A stretch of 64,000 nucleotides of DNA from Pagrus major (taxonomy: Eukaryota > Chordata > Actinopteri > Spariformes > Sparidae). The notes under the pieces are model-generated. The model saw nothing but the letters and a program-made list of their open reading frames with translations. It was not told the DNA's origin and did no database searches. The stretch lies in the NCBI RefSeq assembly GCF_040436345.1, contig NC_133230.1:21214197-21278196 (forward strand). Direction: 5' to 3'. This document shows, in pieces, positions 1-13,886 of the stretch; the stretch's first letter is position 1, and every line of letters starts with the position of its first letter. A program made the translations under genes and the position numbers.

Positions 1-956
1 TGCAACAACACATTAAGCAACCGCTGTCTAAATACATGACAAAATGTCTGACGCTAGACACATTTGCATCATCTATATTGTCATATCACCCTCCCCTATG
101 ACATGTAAGACACTAAGGTTGCATTCCCACATGACATCTCCCATCCACACTGCTGTTAAGCACTCAGAAGAGTTTCACTGAAAAACTACAAGTCATCACA
201 GCTATGATGCAGTGCTTTGTCTGATTGTACAGACATGAATTGTAGAAATCCAACTTTTGAAAACTAGCTTGGTGATTCTTTAATAGGAATTAAATGAAAA
301 TGTCATACTAAGCTGCTTGGCTCTAATTGAAATGACCTTGGTCAATGAATTTTTCATTAAAATCGCAATATAATTATACACTGCATAGATATGAACACAC
401 TGAACTGGAAAAACGTCCAAATTATTTGTCAGACTTCAAATGTTTACACTATTAAAATGGACAAGATGGGCAAAGGCAGTGTGTTTTACCTTCCTCTGAA
501 CATCGTGTACATCTGCATTAGATTTGTTGTTGACTGCCAGTTGGTGTTTCCTGAGGGCTGAGCAGAGGAAGTGTCTGTTAACCTAAGTCACCGAAGAAGA
601 TTATAGATAGAAGCCCCAACACAAAGTCTTCAGATGAAGACTCAAAAAACCCTCAGCATTCAATTTTAGCACAAATTCCAGGTCTGTAAGATTGCCAAGG
701 CAGCAATGATTCATGATTGCACTGGAATCAATGTGCCTGAAATAGTGTGATAGATCGTAATAGAGGCCCCTCTGTTCAGCTTCCTTAACATTGACGCCCC
801 TGGCCATTCATTATCTTTGACAAACAGTTCAAACTCATCATGTTGTAATCCCTGTGAGATGTTAGTCAGCAGCTTTTTAAAAAAAAATCATTCACTGTTT
901 GACTTAAACATCTCTCTTACTGTTCTTTCTGTCCTCTTTCATCTTCCCCCCTCCAG
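1..956. other. Non-coding sequence upstream of the first BTBD7 coding exon
   Basis: No exon is supported here. The stretch ends in a long pyrimidine tract and an AG at 955-956 that forms a good splice acceptor. It is therefore most likely the 3' part of BTBD7 intron 1, with a non-coding first exon and promoter lying left of the window. The short ORFs seen here have no recognisable similarity. Confidence 0.55.
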
Positions 957-1103
957 GCATGGCAGGCTGGGCCCGGGGCTCTGAGGACACTTCAGAGGAT
1001 CCGCGCCTGACCCACGACTGAAGATTGAGAGGAATAACGTTGTCTGAGCAGAATGACTCAGCAAGAGGGGGGACCCCCGGATAGCAAGTGAAGAGAAGTG
1101 AGG
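957..1103 (+). other. BTBD7: BTBD7 5' UTR part of the first coding exon
   Basis: A polypyrimidine tract followed by CAG ends at 956. The exon then runs through non-coding sequence to the ATG at 1104 and to the donor at 1185/1186. The acceptor implies at least one further upstream non-coding exon outside the window. The exact exon start is inferred from the splice signal only. Confidence 0.55.
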
Positions 1104-4100
1104 ATGGGTGCCAATGGATCCAGCTATCCACACTCATGCTCCCCACGCATAGGGGGAAATGCACAGGCACAGCAGACTTTTATAGGTACGTATTTTATTT
1201 TATCGGTGGTGTAATTACAAGCGTCGTGATAGGTTGCACAGTTAGCAAAAAGTCAGCTCCGTTGGATGATTTTGTATTTCCAGTTAGCAAATGATAAAAG
1301 ATCTCTGTTAGGTGACCAAATTACCGAGTTTCCCACTCTCTTCTGAGCTGAAGTAACGTGTTAAAACTGTATTCCTGAGCCTAATTTGGCACCATGCTTC
1401 CCTGCTACAAACACAATGGGGGTCTCGCATCACCAAACTAACACTTTAGATGAGCTTAACCTGCTTCCATGGCAACTAATCGTGCAAGAGGTGAATATTT
1501 TTGTGCATGAGAGCTCTTGAACTGGACTATTGACTCATACAATGGACAGAGAGGCATTAAAAAGCAATCTGCAATGCATCTACTATTCTCCACCATGTGG
1601 ATGTCATGAACTATTATGAAGGGCAGAGAAACATGTGTCCTACGTGGGTGGTTAACCAAAATCACATGAAGCATTTGATCTGTGCTGGTGGTGTGACGTG
1701 ATCATGATAAGGCTGCTGGCTACCAGTCAGGAGGGAGCTAATCTGGTGTCATGATGGTCCCTGTGACCAGCTATAAGCTGCTTGTTTAACTGTCACATTT
1801 TCTGCAGAATGCCATGACAGCTACAGTCCAATTTCAGCAGATGTTATTGTCGAGAGAACATGACTGTATTACAGCTAGAATATTTCTGTATAACAAGTCT
1901 GAGATATAGGTTTTATTAGTTTGTTTATGTGTGTATATATATATATGCCCACGATAATGACAGTCATGATATAGCGATTCCACGATAATAACAAGACAAT
2001 ACATTGAGAGACAATAATAAAACAATACATCACGACATCTAAATGGTGTCAGTTTTACAGAATTTGACATGAACTGAGATGAAACGATGTATAAAAAAGT
2101 GAAAAGAGTCTCAGCTTGGTGTCTCTTTATCACACACACTGGCTGCAACATGTCCATGTGTGGCCTAACAGGTAATGGCCTGCATTTTAGATTAATTAGA
2201 TGTATGTACTTTGAAATAACATCTTTTAAAAAAGACAATTTCAAGCTAATGTGTTATGTGGGGTTTTCTACCCGGAAGAAACAAACATTGTGATTCGGTC
2301 TGTCGATAATCTGATTTTATCTCACTTTCAAATAGGGATGGTTAAAAATGGTTTGTCAGGTATTAAAGCTACAATACGTTTCGTGATTAGTCAGAATGAC
2401 AATGTTTGCCTCACAGTTTTCATTTTCACTGAATAAGCCATCTAATTCATGATGATGATGTGACATGTTTTCTGACATCTGGAGAACAGGATTTGTTGGC
2501 CAGGACATCTCTGCAGCACCACAGTACCTCATTAAAATGCTGTTTTGTCACACATTTTGCCTTTATAAAAAAAAATAATTGCAGCGTCCAGGTTGGAGCG
2601 ATTTCAATATTATTTCGATTAATTGTTCAGCCCTACTTTCAAAACGATTTTCCCTCTGAGGTCTCTGTAGGCTCCTTTTTGCAAGTGAAAGTATTGTTAA
2701 AGGAACCAAATTATCTCTGTGGCCCCTGAGACGTCTGAGGTTTACTCTGAGCTCTATAGCTGCTCGGTTCGAGCTGGCCTGTGCCACAGATGATTCACAG
2801 TGTTAGAATGATTACTATTTGGGTCACACTGATGGATGCTGAGAGAGGGGCGGGCAGAGAGGATCTCCTTGGCAGTGCTCGATCTGACGTACAAGTCCCG
2901 TCTTTCAAGCCAAAGACAACTGCTATTTAGCGTAATTGATTCGAATGGACTGAAGTTCATTGAGAAGAACAAAGCAGGACAAAGTTTTCTGGGAGCTAAT
3001 TGGTCCTTAGTCTGTGATGAACTGTAGTTTGGTCAAAAACGAAACAAATAAAGGGATTCTGTGTTGTTTTTTTCCACTGTTGAACTACATCCAAATGCTT
3101 TGGTAGCTGGGTCAGGGTAGTGTGTGCTTGGCCTGACGGCACTGGCCACACCACAGGGGTGCTAAAGGCAGATTGTGTTTCTAGCAGTCTGGCCTCAAGA
3201 GTGAACTGGTGTTAGGGTTAGGAAATGAATGTCTCACCAGAACTATATTTTTCAGGAAATATCTAGAAAAAAATATCATAATATTGAGAGGTTTCTTACT
3301 TTACATACAGCAGATAGATTTTGGTATGTTTAAACGCAGACTTCATCTTATGAAGCTAATATGCATTGTGTGTTCTTTCCAGGGACATCATCCTACTCTC
3401 AGCAGGGATATGGCTGGGAGTCTAAGCTATACAGCCTGGAGCACGGTCATGAGAGGCCCACAGACAGGAAGAAGAAGAGCCTTGGCCTGGCGACCCTCAA
3501 ACGGAGGTTCATCAAAAGGAGGAAGTCGAGCCGCTCAGCAGATCATGCGCGGCAGATGCGGGAGCTTTTGTCAGGGTGGGACGTCCGTGACACGAACGCC
3601 TTGGTGGAGGAATATGAGGGTACAGCAGCCCTCAAGGAGCTGAGCTTCCAGGCCAGCCTGGCACGTGCTGAGGCACCAAATTTGCAGAGGGATCTGGCTG
3701 CCCTTTACCAGCACAAGTACTGCACTGATGTGGACCTCATCTTCCAAGGTACTTGCTTCCCAGCTCACCGGGCCATCCTGGCTGCCCGCTGCCCCTTTTT
3801 CAAGACTCTGCTGTCCTCGTCCCCTGGCTATGGAGCAGAGGTCCTCATGGACATTGAGACGGCAGGCATCGATGTGCCCATGTTCTCTGCCCTACTTCAC
3901 TACTTGTACACTGGGGAGTTTGGGGTGGGCGGAGCGGAGGACAGCCGACTGCAGAACGTTGATGTGCTAGTGCAACTTAGTGAGGAGTTTGGTACACCCA
4001 ACTCCCTGGAGGCTGATATGAAGGGCTTGTTTGACTACATGTGTTACTACGACGCTCTGCTCAGCTTCTCCTCAGACTCTGAGATGATAGAGAGCTGTAA

Positions 4101-7100
4101 TGAGCGAGGAGCTGTGGCTGCAGCACCAACGGGGGGCTCCGGAGGCAACGGGTGCCCCGGCACCCCAGATGAGGACCTTCGGGCTCATAAAGCTATTCTC
4201 TCCGCACGTTCTCCTTTCTTTAGGAACCTTTTACAGAGGCGCATTCGCACAGGAGAAGAAATGACAGAGCGCACATTGCAGACACCGACCCGCATAGTTC
4301 TGGATGAGTCCATCATCCCACGGAAATACGTGCAGGTTATTCTCCACTGCATGTACACAGATGCGGTGGAGCTCGGGCTGGTGCTGCGGGGCAGCCCCTC
4401 AGCAGGCAGCCTCGGTGAGGTTCAAGCCCTGGTGTCTGGGGGCCGTGGAGCCAGCACACGCACAGAGGAGGCCATGGAGTTGTACCACATCGCTCTGTTC
4501 TTGGAGTTCAGTATGCTGGCTCAAGGTAAGTCATAATCACACATTTTTACAATGCACATACTCACAAATCAATAGTAGGTGACATGATAGAAAGAGAGAT
4601 GTTCTCTGTAGACCTCTTTTGACTACAGCCATGTTATCCATGCTTAGTGGTGCTTGTGAGTATGGTTGGGCAATATGACCTTAAATCTATATAAAGAAAT
4701 ATTATCTGATTGTCCTGTTACAATACAGTAAAAAATAAAGATACTGGACTTTTGTCTCAATCCCTGTTAAAATATTTGTATTGATTGTATAGACATTTAT
4801 ATACATTTTTGATATGAGCCAATAGGAGATTCATGATGTTTCAATAAATGCGATGGATTTGTTAAACTGTCCAGTTCTGCTTTTGAGCATAGTCTGCCTG
4901 ATTAAGTAGTTTCATTCCTTAATAATGTGTCCACTGATTATCCAATCAGCCTGGACAAATTGTTTTAAACAGTCAGTACCACCTTTGTTAATGTAGTTCA
5001 CCATGAATTTTCCAAATGAATTTGTCAGTCAGTTTTGGTTTCTGTGGATTCAATAATGAGTTGGGTAGATTTTTGGTGAATGAATGCCTCTCCAGAATCA
5101 CGCTTACTTTAATCTCTCCCTTCATGCACCCATATAATGTGTCTCACACTTACTGCCTTTAATATTCCACCCCTTCCGTAAAACCTCATTGTGCATATGT
5201 TGGCATATGTGCAATATGGCCGTGCAGTCAGAGGCAAGTGTTAAACAGCTTGGCTGACTGCGATGGGTGTTAGAGCTGCGGCTGCCAGTAACAGATTGAT
5301 ATAGGCTGGTCTGTGTCTCCAGGGGCAGACAGCTTACTGTCTGATACATGCAGCGCATCTGAGCTTCTGTCAGCAACACGTCACTGGTTGTCTACTTCAT
5401 TACTGGTCTATCTTTACTCAGATGACACTGTCTGACTCGTGCCACTGTCTCAGAATGACCTCAGTAACATGTCAAAGGTTACAGCCCTGGCTTGACATGA
5501 GCCAATCACTTTGTCACTCTCACCTCCTTCAGAGTGGCACGTCTGAGCACTGCCCAGTTTCAAACACACCTAAAAAAAAAAGCTCCTTTTCGATCAGGAT
5601 AATAGGCTCACCTGGTAGATCAAGACTGAGTCCTTACCCGAGTGTCTCATGTCATTGCCTCTCTCTGTCCTGTGGCTTTCCGGTCCTTCTCCAGCTGTCA
5701 TTATCCAAATAATCCTGAAATGCCAAAATACATGAATATCCTTTGTGATATGCAATACTTGAAAAAGTACTGCATTTGGCCTGTCATGACTGTGTGAATC
5801 CAAAGCGGCTGTATGACTCAACACTTTTATCATATCCTATAACCATCTTATCTTTCACAGAGCCACGATGATAGAATTAGTTTGTCAAATATTGAAAAGG
5901 TTATATGAGCTGCCTTAAATGTTTAAAGCGTACAATTTCCACTGCCTCAGGCAGTGTAATGACATCAAAACAGCATTACTTCAGTTTTATTAACACGACA
6001 CGAGGTACACTAATTTTCAGCATATTTAAAATGAACACAATATAGTTTGTTGTGACTCAAAACACTTCAGTGAAGCTGTTTTACAGTAAAATCCCTCTAG
6101 TGACGCCCTCTTTCTTTGTGCCTTGCTTTTATCAGATTCCCTGTGGCTGAAAGGCTTTTACTGTGAAGCAGCTGCAAACACATAACAAACTCAGGGGCAT
6201 TTTAGCCTCTGTGTGCGCTATGCTAACACACAGACTTATAAAACGTGTTATGAATTGTCGACTATTATATTAATTGACAACTTTTTTGATAATTGATGGT
6301 TTTAAGTCATTTATAAGTCCGTTTTTTTAACTCCTCTGACAGTATACTGAATATCTTTGGGTTGTGGACAAAACAAGACATTTGAGGACGTCATCTTTGG
6401 CTTTGGGAAAAAACTATTTGACATTTTTCACAATTTTCTGACATTTTACAGACCGAACAGCTAGATCTAACTCGACAATGAAAATAAGCGACAGTTGCAG
6501 TCCTAGATTCATCTATAAATTATTGCAGCGTTTTACAAATATTTTCTGTGCAAATTAACACTCCATTATTGATAGAAATTTAGTACATCATGCTATCTCA
6601 GTGGGTATGGATGTTTGGCTATTTAAGATCGAAAATGACAAAGCATCCTGTCCAAAGGAGAAGATACACAAAGAATTGCAAGACATTTCTTGGACACAGT
6701 ACACTCTACAATATAAACATGCTTGCATAATATATGTCAAAAGCACAGGATTAGTTGTAGGCAGTATCTGAATTGACTGTCTTGACTGAAGGGCCAAGAA
6801 TCAATCACTTTTTGTTAAGACCTGTGCAGTGATCTGTATAGCTGTATGTAATAACCGGACACTAACCCCATACACACAGCTGGTCAGACACCACCTCCCG
6901 CCCTCAAGCTCTAGTGTCGCTCTCAGGGTCACTCTAACAGCTTAAGCCGACAAGCAGGCAAATAGTGTCATCCCCACACACCATCACCTCATCTTCCTTC
7001 CCATCCCCCCACCCAACAAGCCCTTACTCGAGGGTATTTATATCCCCTTTCCTCCCTCTCCCACTGTGCTGCACCACTCTAATCAGTTCCCATGAAACCT

Positions 7101-10100
7101 CATTGTGGAATGTGGTGAGATGGTTGAGGTTGACCCGGTGTCATTTCATCCCAAATTCCCTTTATTTGTCTATTTAGCAACTTCCTGTTATTACCCCTTT
7201 GGAGATCTCTCCTTTATGCTCCTTTTTCACATTTGATTAAAAAAATCTTCCAAACTCCGAAGAGTCAAGTCATCCTGGCGTTTGTGAATTGATTATGAAA
7301 TGAGTCCATCCCACCGCTGGAGACTTTAGTAGCTGCCACGTCTCTTTGGGAGGCAGCAGAGAGGCTTAAGTCAGGGGTTTCATATGGAGACAGGCCTCTC
7401 ATCTGTCACACTGTGTCTTCCCCCTTGTGTGCTCCTCGACTGCTACCCTCCGGCTGTGTGAAGTTTCTTTCCCGTGGAGGTTTTTGTGGAGTGGTTGAGC
7501 TCCCCTTATTAATTCTCAAGATGTGTATCCCTTTATGACTCCATCTCACTCAAATAGCAACCAATATTAAAAGCCTTATTAATTTTTCAAGTGCACCGCC
7601 GGGATGATAGCCAGTTGGTGTGGTTTCAGCAAGCACTGTAGTACCTCCTCAACCTCCATGCTCAGTGACTGACCAGTGCGTTCACTGCCCTATCCTGCAT
7701 TTGGAGTGTGTCGACAAAGTCCCAGTCCTTGAGTGATCATCATCAGGCATGATTTACATCTGCAGGATTGTTTACAGGCCTTGGAGTGCAGTTGATGTTT
7801 TAAGTGGCTTTGGAGACTATGTGCTCCATAAACACAGAGCTCCAAATAATAACAAAAAGACAAAATGCATGCGCCCCCCTCCCCAAAGTTGGAGTAGTGT
7901 AGAGCTGGCTGTTGCTGTCCCTGCTGTCGTGTTGATATTCTTGTCAGTCGGCTAAGCTCCAGTGAATGTGGTGAACCACCCGTGGAGAGAAGGGGAGGCG
8001 GGTTAGTATTAGATATAATGCTGATTCTAATCTCCAGCTCATAATAAAAGTGCTGCGTTTTAAAAGACTGGCTGTCGCTGTGAATTCTAATGGGCTAACA
8101 CAGAGCAGAGCTGTTTGCTTTCCTGTGCCACCGGTCCCGAGTGGGGAATTGTCTGCCTTTGTGCAAATGTGCCTCTGTCTGCTTTCAGGAGAGGGCAAAG
8201 ATGCAAAGGTGAAAGACTGACGGGAGCAAAAGCACTTTCTAAGAAGACAGACAGCGCAGGGACAAGTGGTTGGAGACGGGAGGCACAGATGCTGGGAATC
8301 CATTCCCTCTTTCAGTCTGTTTATAGCAGATAAAAAAAGGCAAAGTGCCTGGGTCCACATTTCAACTTCATCTGTCTTCTTAACGACGCAGGATTTCCAC
8401 CCTTCGTTTAAAACACTGCGGGTGTCTGCTTTGCATTTCTCTCACTTGCTATTATAACTAAAGGCGCCTGAAAGGGGAAGTGCCTCACAAGTGTGCGCGT
8501 CAATGCATGTATGTGTGTGTTTATTATTGCTTATATGGGTGTGTATGTTCATCTTAAAAATGTGTGAGCTGTGCTTGGACGGATATGAAGCCCCAGCTTC
8601 AAAAGCAAAAGCAAGACTGGAGCCATCACTCTCATGTCTGGTGTCCAGTTTCCCAGAGTGGATATTTCAAAGTGGTGGTTTGGGGGCGGAGAGGCAGCTC
8701 AGATCTTTCTAGTTTAAGATAAGAGTTTCCCAGAGGAGCGTCGCTACTGGCCCAAACATGAGCTGATGGACAGGATGGCCTGGAATGAGGAAGTTGGCAA
8801 GCTTGTGTTTCAGCTCAGAGCAGCTCTAACTGGACGTCAGTCAGTCTGGCTTTATCTCCATAGATGTCCGTTTTGTATTAAACATTATTGATCAGAGAAA
8901 GGCTGAGAATAAGAGCCTGCTGATGCTCTGGCGTGTTGGGGTTTGGCATAGATAGCTTGCCCTAGCCAAACATATGCTAATCCGTGTGGATGTTAGGGAG
9001 TCTAATTCTGCCTAAATGGATCCCTCTTGAAATAAGTGTGAGTATGAGTGCTAGTGTTGGCTGAATTTTCAAAACTTTTATTTTAAATGGTGAGAGCAGC
9101 AGGTACATAATTCCCTAAGAACTTCTGTGGATTTTTAATGCATTTTTGAATTAGGCACACAAGTGTGTTCACATTTGGGAAGTGTGTGTGTTTGTGCACC
9201 GGCAGCACATTTCCTCAGGCTGCTGTGTTTACTCATCACGGTTAAGAGGAGGCAGCTTGAGACTGAAACACATCAAGGTATCAAAGGCATTTCTGTGGGT
9301 TGGTGTGTTACAGAGTTAAACCACTGCCTGCTGTTCTGGTATGTGCTCTGATTTAGGAAACGCAGCAAGGAGGATGTGGGGGCTACTAGGGGGAGACTCC
9401 CTGGGTCAGTGAATATGAGTCAAAACTACTGAAGGTCTGGCGGTGGCTGCAGAATTACTGCTTGTATTCTAATAATCATTCACTTAAATCACATTGTATT
9501 TCTTTCTCTCTTTTTTTAAGCTTATATTAAATATTAGATTTCTGACTAAAATATATGTACATGATACATTTGTGCTCATAAACTTGATTGAATATCAAGT
9601 TGTGAATTGCTTGTCCTTCTCTTTGTTTTTCCCAGGCTGTGAGGACATTGTTGTGGAGAGCCTGTCTCTAGACTCACTCGTACCCATCCTGAAGTGGAGC
9701 TCCCAGCCGTACGGCTCCAAATGGGTCCATAGGCAGGCCATGCACTTCCTCTGCGAGGAGTTCAGTCAGGTTGTCACCTCAGATGTTCTCTACGAGCTTA
9801 GCAAGGAGCACCTTCTCAGTGCGATTCAGTCTGACTACCTACAGGTAAGGAAACAGAGGATCACCCATCAATCTGTTGTCATTCTATGACATCTCACAGC
9901 ATGGAAGATGTATTTTTCTGCTGTAGTTGTAATGTTTACTGTGTGCCTGATTCGTTCACAATGTTAGTGTGGTAAAAATACAGTCATGGCATACACACAA
10001 ACACAATCACGCACTATAAACATGCACATGCACACACTGGCAACATTGGGGGTCTCCAGAGTTGAGACACAACATTCCCTGAAGGGAAATGCCTTCAAAC

Positions 10101-13100
10101 CCAGAACCTAATCAAAGCTGAGCTGTCATCCGCACTGCCAAGCTATGCTGGCGTCAGACCAGATGGTTGAGGTGAAGTGTTGTAAGCGAACCACACAAAC
10201 ACACGAACCAGGCCTGATACTTGCCGGGACATCTACTGAACATATTGCATTTTCACCTTAACCTCATTTTACAGCTTCCCAGTTTTGCTCTCGACAATAT
10301 CTAACCTTGTCCTAATAATACTTTTGTGTCGTTTTTCTCCCTGTCCTATATCTCTCTCTGTGTCTCTCTTTCTCTGTATCTTGGTCTCATTCACAGGCGA
10401 GTGAACAGGACATTCTCAAGTATGTTGTTAAGTGGGGCGAGCAGCAGCTTATTAAGAGGATGGCAGACAGGGGTAAGATAATACAGTCTATAATTACCCT
10501 CTAAGCAGCCCCCCTAATGGCTCTGAGGAAATTACCCACTTACCAGAGCCTCCAAAATACACTTAAAAGCATTTCAAAAAGGAGCCAAACTTTACCCAAG
10601 TCAGCAGGAAGTGGCCTTGGTCATGTGTGCTCTGACCTAGTAAGCATTTGTCTAATGTACGGTTTATAGTCAAGGTTATTAGCCATCATATTGTATGCTA
10701 AAAACCTGCAGGAAATGCAGTATTTGTACATAATTTGTTTAATTGAATTGACTGAATGATGTGAAAATAGCCAGCAGCTTTAAAATTATTAAAAGCATAA
10801 TCATAGATAAAAACAGTCACGGTTATATGCATTATATTAAAAAGCTGCTAATGGCTATTCTTGTCCTCATTTACCCAGAGCCCAACTTGTTGAGCGGCAC
10901 AGCCCACAGCGTAAACAAGAGGGGAGTGAAACGGAGGGACCTGGATGTGGAGGAGCTGAAGGAGATCCTGTCTCCCCTCCTGCCCTTCATCCGAACTGAG
11001 CACATCTTACCTCCCAACAGTGACGTCCTGGCTGACGCGGTCAGTACTCCTTGTCTGCCTTTTCTCAGCTGCTGTGTGCGTACGAGTGTGCACCTGAGTC
11101 ATTGTGACCTTCATAAACTGAGCAGTGATTCACAATCTTCTCCCTGTTCACAGCTGAAAAGGGGTTTGATAAGCACCCCTCCTTCAGACATGCTGCCCAC
11201 AGCTGAGGGGGGAAAAGCCAATGCCTGGCTAAGGCAGAAGAACGCTGGCATCTATGTGCGCCCCCGCCTCTTCTCTCCTTATGTGGAAGAAGCAAAGGTA
11301 TGGCTCATTCACTTCTGATTAATGGAGCTTCCAGATAATGCAGGAAGCAGTGGATTATTTGTGTCCCATATAGCTATCATCAAAGAGAGTAGAGGTTCTG
11401 TGAAGAGGACAGGCGAACCATTAAAAGCCTGCAGGAAATTTGTGGACCTGTTCATAGCTCAGACGTGCTAAAATAATCCATGCCCAGTTGTTGCTATGCA
11501 TACTCACCATTTTTAATAGTTGCTTCCATCATCTTGACTGAAATTCAATTTATGTCCATTTGCACACTTTTCCCTAATAACTTACAGGCCTTCCCAGGGC
11601 CATGAATATTTATGAACATATCCCTAGACCAGAGAGAGTCATTATTAGATGAAGTGTCAATCAAGTGGAACTAATTTGCAGACCCTGTTAGTGTCCTTGA
11701 GTTGCACCCAGGACTTTTATTTTTTAGAAGTTGGGGTCTAACTTACCCTCTCTTGTCTACCTGTCCTCAGTCTGTCTTCGATGAAATGATGGTGGAGCAG
11801 ACAGACCTGGTGCGTTTGCGATTAGTGCGCATGTCCAACGTCCCAGACACGCTCTACATGGTCAACAACGCTGTGCCTCAGTGCTGTCATATGATCAGCC
11901 ACCAGCAAATGGCAAGCAACTCCTCCTCAGCTCCATCGGTTGTGGCAAATGAGATTCCAGGTAAGAAAATTTGTCGTTGAGGAATGGTCACAGAAAACTG
12001 GCGCTCATATCAGCAAATATCCAAAATGATCAAGGACACTTAAATGTTATGCTGTTCTGTGGCTGTTTCTGGGCTCCCCAGGTGTTCCAAAACAATTTTC
12101 TAAATTGATAAAAAAGTGACTGTTATTAAGTGAAAGACTGAAAAATCCATCGATGTCCGTGTGGGTTTTGTGTGCATCTTTCAGTGCCTCAGCTGTCGGT
12201 TGTGAAGGAGATGATTCGGAGGCTGCAGGAACTGAGACACACAGAGCAGGTCCAGAGAGCTTACGCCCTCAACTGTGGTGAAGGAGCCACCGTCAGCTAT
12301 GAGCTGCAGCTGCGGGTCCTGAGGGAGTTTGGCCTGGCGGACGGAGCCACTGAGCTGCTCCAGGTTAGCAGAAAGCAGAGTTTGTTCCCGAGGGTTATAG
12401 GGGCATAAGATGGCTAAGGCTGCGATACTAGCAGGGGTGGTAGCACACACAGACCTCAGTAATGCAGCAGTTCTGAAACAAACCCAGAGGGATAAATCTT
12501 TTAAAAAAAACATAGGGTGTGCTTTGTCAACACCAGAATAAATATGGATTATTGCACTCCTGTTTTTGTTTTTTCAGAACCCCTACAAGTTCTTCCCTGA
12601 TGAACGGTTTGGAGATGAGAGTCCAATTCTGGCTCTGCGCCAGGTGGGTCGGTGCCGAGTAAACAGCAGCCCAGCCATGGATAGCATGTTCACAGAGCTG
12701 GAAGGGGTAGCGGGCTTCCACCCTCCCCTACCTCCCCCTCCTCCCCCATACCACCCCCCTGCCACACCCAGTCATGCTCAGCTCAAGGGTGCCTGGCGAC
12801 CCCGTGTGCCCATGCCGACCCCCACCCGCTCCTTCTCCTACCCCTGCAACCGCACCCTGATCCAGCGCCATGCAGCCAGCAAGCATGGCAGCTCAGACTA
12901 CTCCTCTGTGCCCAGGCCGCAGCCCCCAGACTGCACCAACCCACAGGCTATGGGCAGAGCTTTGCTTTCAGAGCGGCAAGTGGTGAGTTTGTATTACTTC
13001 CTCAAGTTTTTTTGTTTATTCAAATGTGGGTATCACGGTTTGTGCCTGGGATCATGAATAGCTCAATTGCCTGGTAACCACAAATATTTTTATCTGTTTT

Positions 13101-13886
13101 CTGGTGCAGATGAGCATGGAGCCTGTTATGAGGGAGTTCATGCCTGACATTGCACTGGGAGTCTCGGTCATGTCCCTTAGGGAGCAGCACATGGCAGAGA
13201 TGGACAGAGAAGGCCCTCACAGCCCAATGGGCCCCTCAGGCCACCATCTGCCCCATGGGCCCTGCCCTTCTGTCCGCCTCAGCCACGGCCATGGTCCTGG
13301 ACATGGCCACTCTTGCAAGAGACACGCTCCTGAGCCCAAGCTGGAGGCTCAAGCAGAGTTCCCCGACCTATATGACTTCTCCTGCCGACCTGCAACCCCA
13401 ACCTCCTCTCACCCTCTGCCCTCGTTTGCTGGACCAGACCTCTACAGCCACAGCTGCACCCCCTCCAGCTCTTATCCACCCCCCTACATTTCTGACTCTC
13501 AGTCCCAGGGCCACCCGCAGGGACGGACTGCCCCAGACCCCCTACGCCTGGATGTCCTTAGTATGACCTCTCAGAGGCATGATGGAGTCCTTGCCAGCCC
13601 CTCTGGGGCCCAGCCTCGGATGGGACACAACTCAAGGGGGCGATCGAATGAGACAGACCTGACTCATGGCTTAGGCCATTTACGGTCGCCCAGTGGGAAT
13701 ATGGACAGCTATGAGGAAAGGCACACAGGACCTAGAGATGCCCCAGAGGAGATGGTTCTAGCTGGAGAACCACCAGGCCTGGGGCCTCTCCAGCAGTCTC
13801 ACAGGAACAGTGTCAGCGAGGAGATCGCCAGAGACCGCAGGTCACCCAGCAAGCCTGACTACCCTTATAAGAAATCTGCACTTTAA
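1104..13886 (+). CDS. BTBD7: BTB/POZ domain-containing protein 7, complete 10-exon CDS (1121 aa)
   Basis: Exons read directly: 1104-1185, 3383-4525, 9636-9844, 10397-10472, 10879-11039, 11154-11297, 11771-11960, 12185-12363, 12578-12982, 13110-13886. All are flanked by GT-AG and sum to 1122 codons. The start MGANGSSY fits a myristoylation consensus (Gly2, Ser6). A basic stretch (about 56-75) precedes BTB domain 1 (about 140-245, beginning YCTDVDLIF) and BTB domain 2 (about 250-390). A BACK-like region and a long Pro/His/Ser-rich tail follow, ending SPSKPDYPYKKSAL. Length and both ends match human BTBD7 (about 1130 aa). Family knowledge: BTBD7 is induced during epithelial branching morphogenesis, lowers E-cadherin adhesion and promotes Snail2 expression. 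Odd point: a Gly/Ala-rich insert between the two BTB halves (around 4110-4165) is longer than I recall in mammals. No frameshift was seen. Confidence 0.97.
1186..3382 (+). other. BTBD7 intron with decayed MITE-like termini
   Basis: No exon is supported. AT-rich sequence around 1918-2090 contains repeated ACGATAATNACA-type words. Near 2598-2640 there is a terminus like those of teleost non-autonomous hAT elements (AATTGTTCAGCCCT). Neither has a complete partner end, so they are treated as fragments. Confidence 0.4.
3383..4525 (+). CDS. BTBD7: BTBD7 large exon encoding both BTB domains
   Basis: This single 1143-nt exon encodes residues 28-409, so the basic region and both BTB/POZ folds sit in one exon. 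The acceptor ends CCAG at 3382. The donor follows CTCAAG at 4525, splitting a Gly codon completed at 9636. The +2-frame ORFs overlapping this exon are shadows. Confidence 0.95.
4664..4790. repeat. Fragment of a teleost MITE with a TTGGGCAATATGACC terminus
   Basis: The left end GGTTGGGCAATATGACCTTAAA closely matches the reverse complement of the right end of the element at 38284-38512. The two therefore appear to belong to one family of non-autonomous DNA elements. The other terminus is not evident here, and the right boundary is a guess. Confidence 0.4.
6252..6504 (-). mobile_element. Non-autonomous hAT-type MITE copy 1
   Basis: The ends carry degenerate forms of the common teleost element whose termini read AGGGCTGCAACTAACGATTA. 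The right end here is GACAGTTGCAGTCCTAG and the left is a GTCGACTATTATATTAATTG relative. The interior has the family's usual words (TTTGGGTTGTGGACAAAACAAGA, then GACGTCATCTTTGGCTTTGGGAA in split form). It lies inside the BTBD7 large intron. No coding capacity. Confidence 0.65.

Larger units (their letters stand above)
4526..9635 (+). other. BTBD7 large intron (5.1 kb)
   Basis: No coding exon is supported. The intron holds a MITE fragment at about 4664-4790 and a fuller hAT-type MITE at about 6252-6504. The rest is single-copy-looking sequence. The 138-codon minus-strand ORF at 7944-8360 has no coding character or recognisable domain. Confidence 0.6.

Noticed and set aside
2745..2800. GGTTCGAGCTGGCC resembling a tRNA B box
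   Set aside because: No A box at the correct distance and no cloverleaf could be formed.
3209..3643. 144-codon plus-strand ORF overlapping the BTBD7 BTB exon
   Set aside because: It is an alternative-frame shadow of exon 3383-4525. The conserved protein is in the other frame.
7944..8360. 138-codon minus-strand ORF in the BTBD7 large intron
   Set aside because: No recognisable domain, no promoter or splice context, and a composition like the surrounding intron.
13150..13566. 138-codon second-frame ORF in the last BTBD7 exon
   Set aside because: It is a shadow of the Pro/His-rich tail. The main frame ends in the conserved SPSKPDYPYKKSAL.
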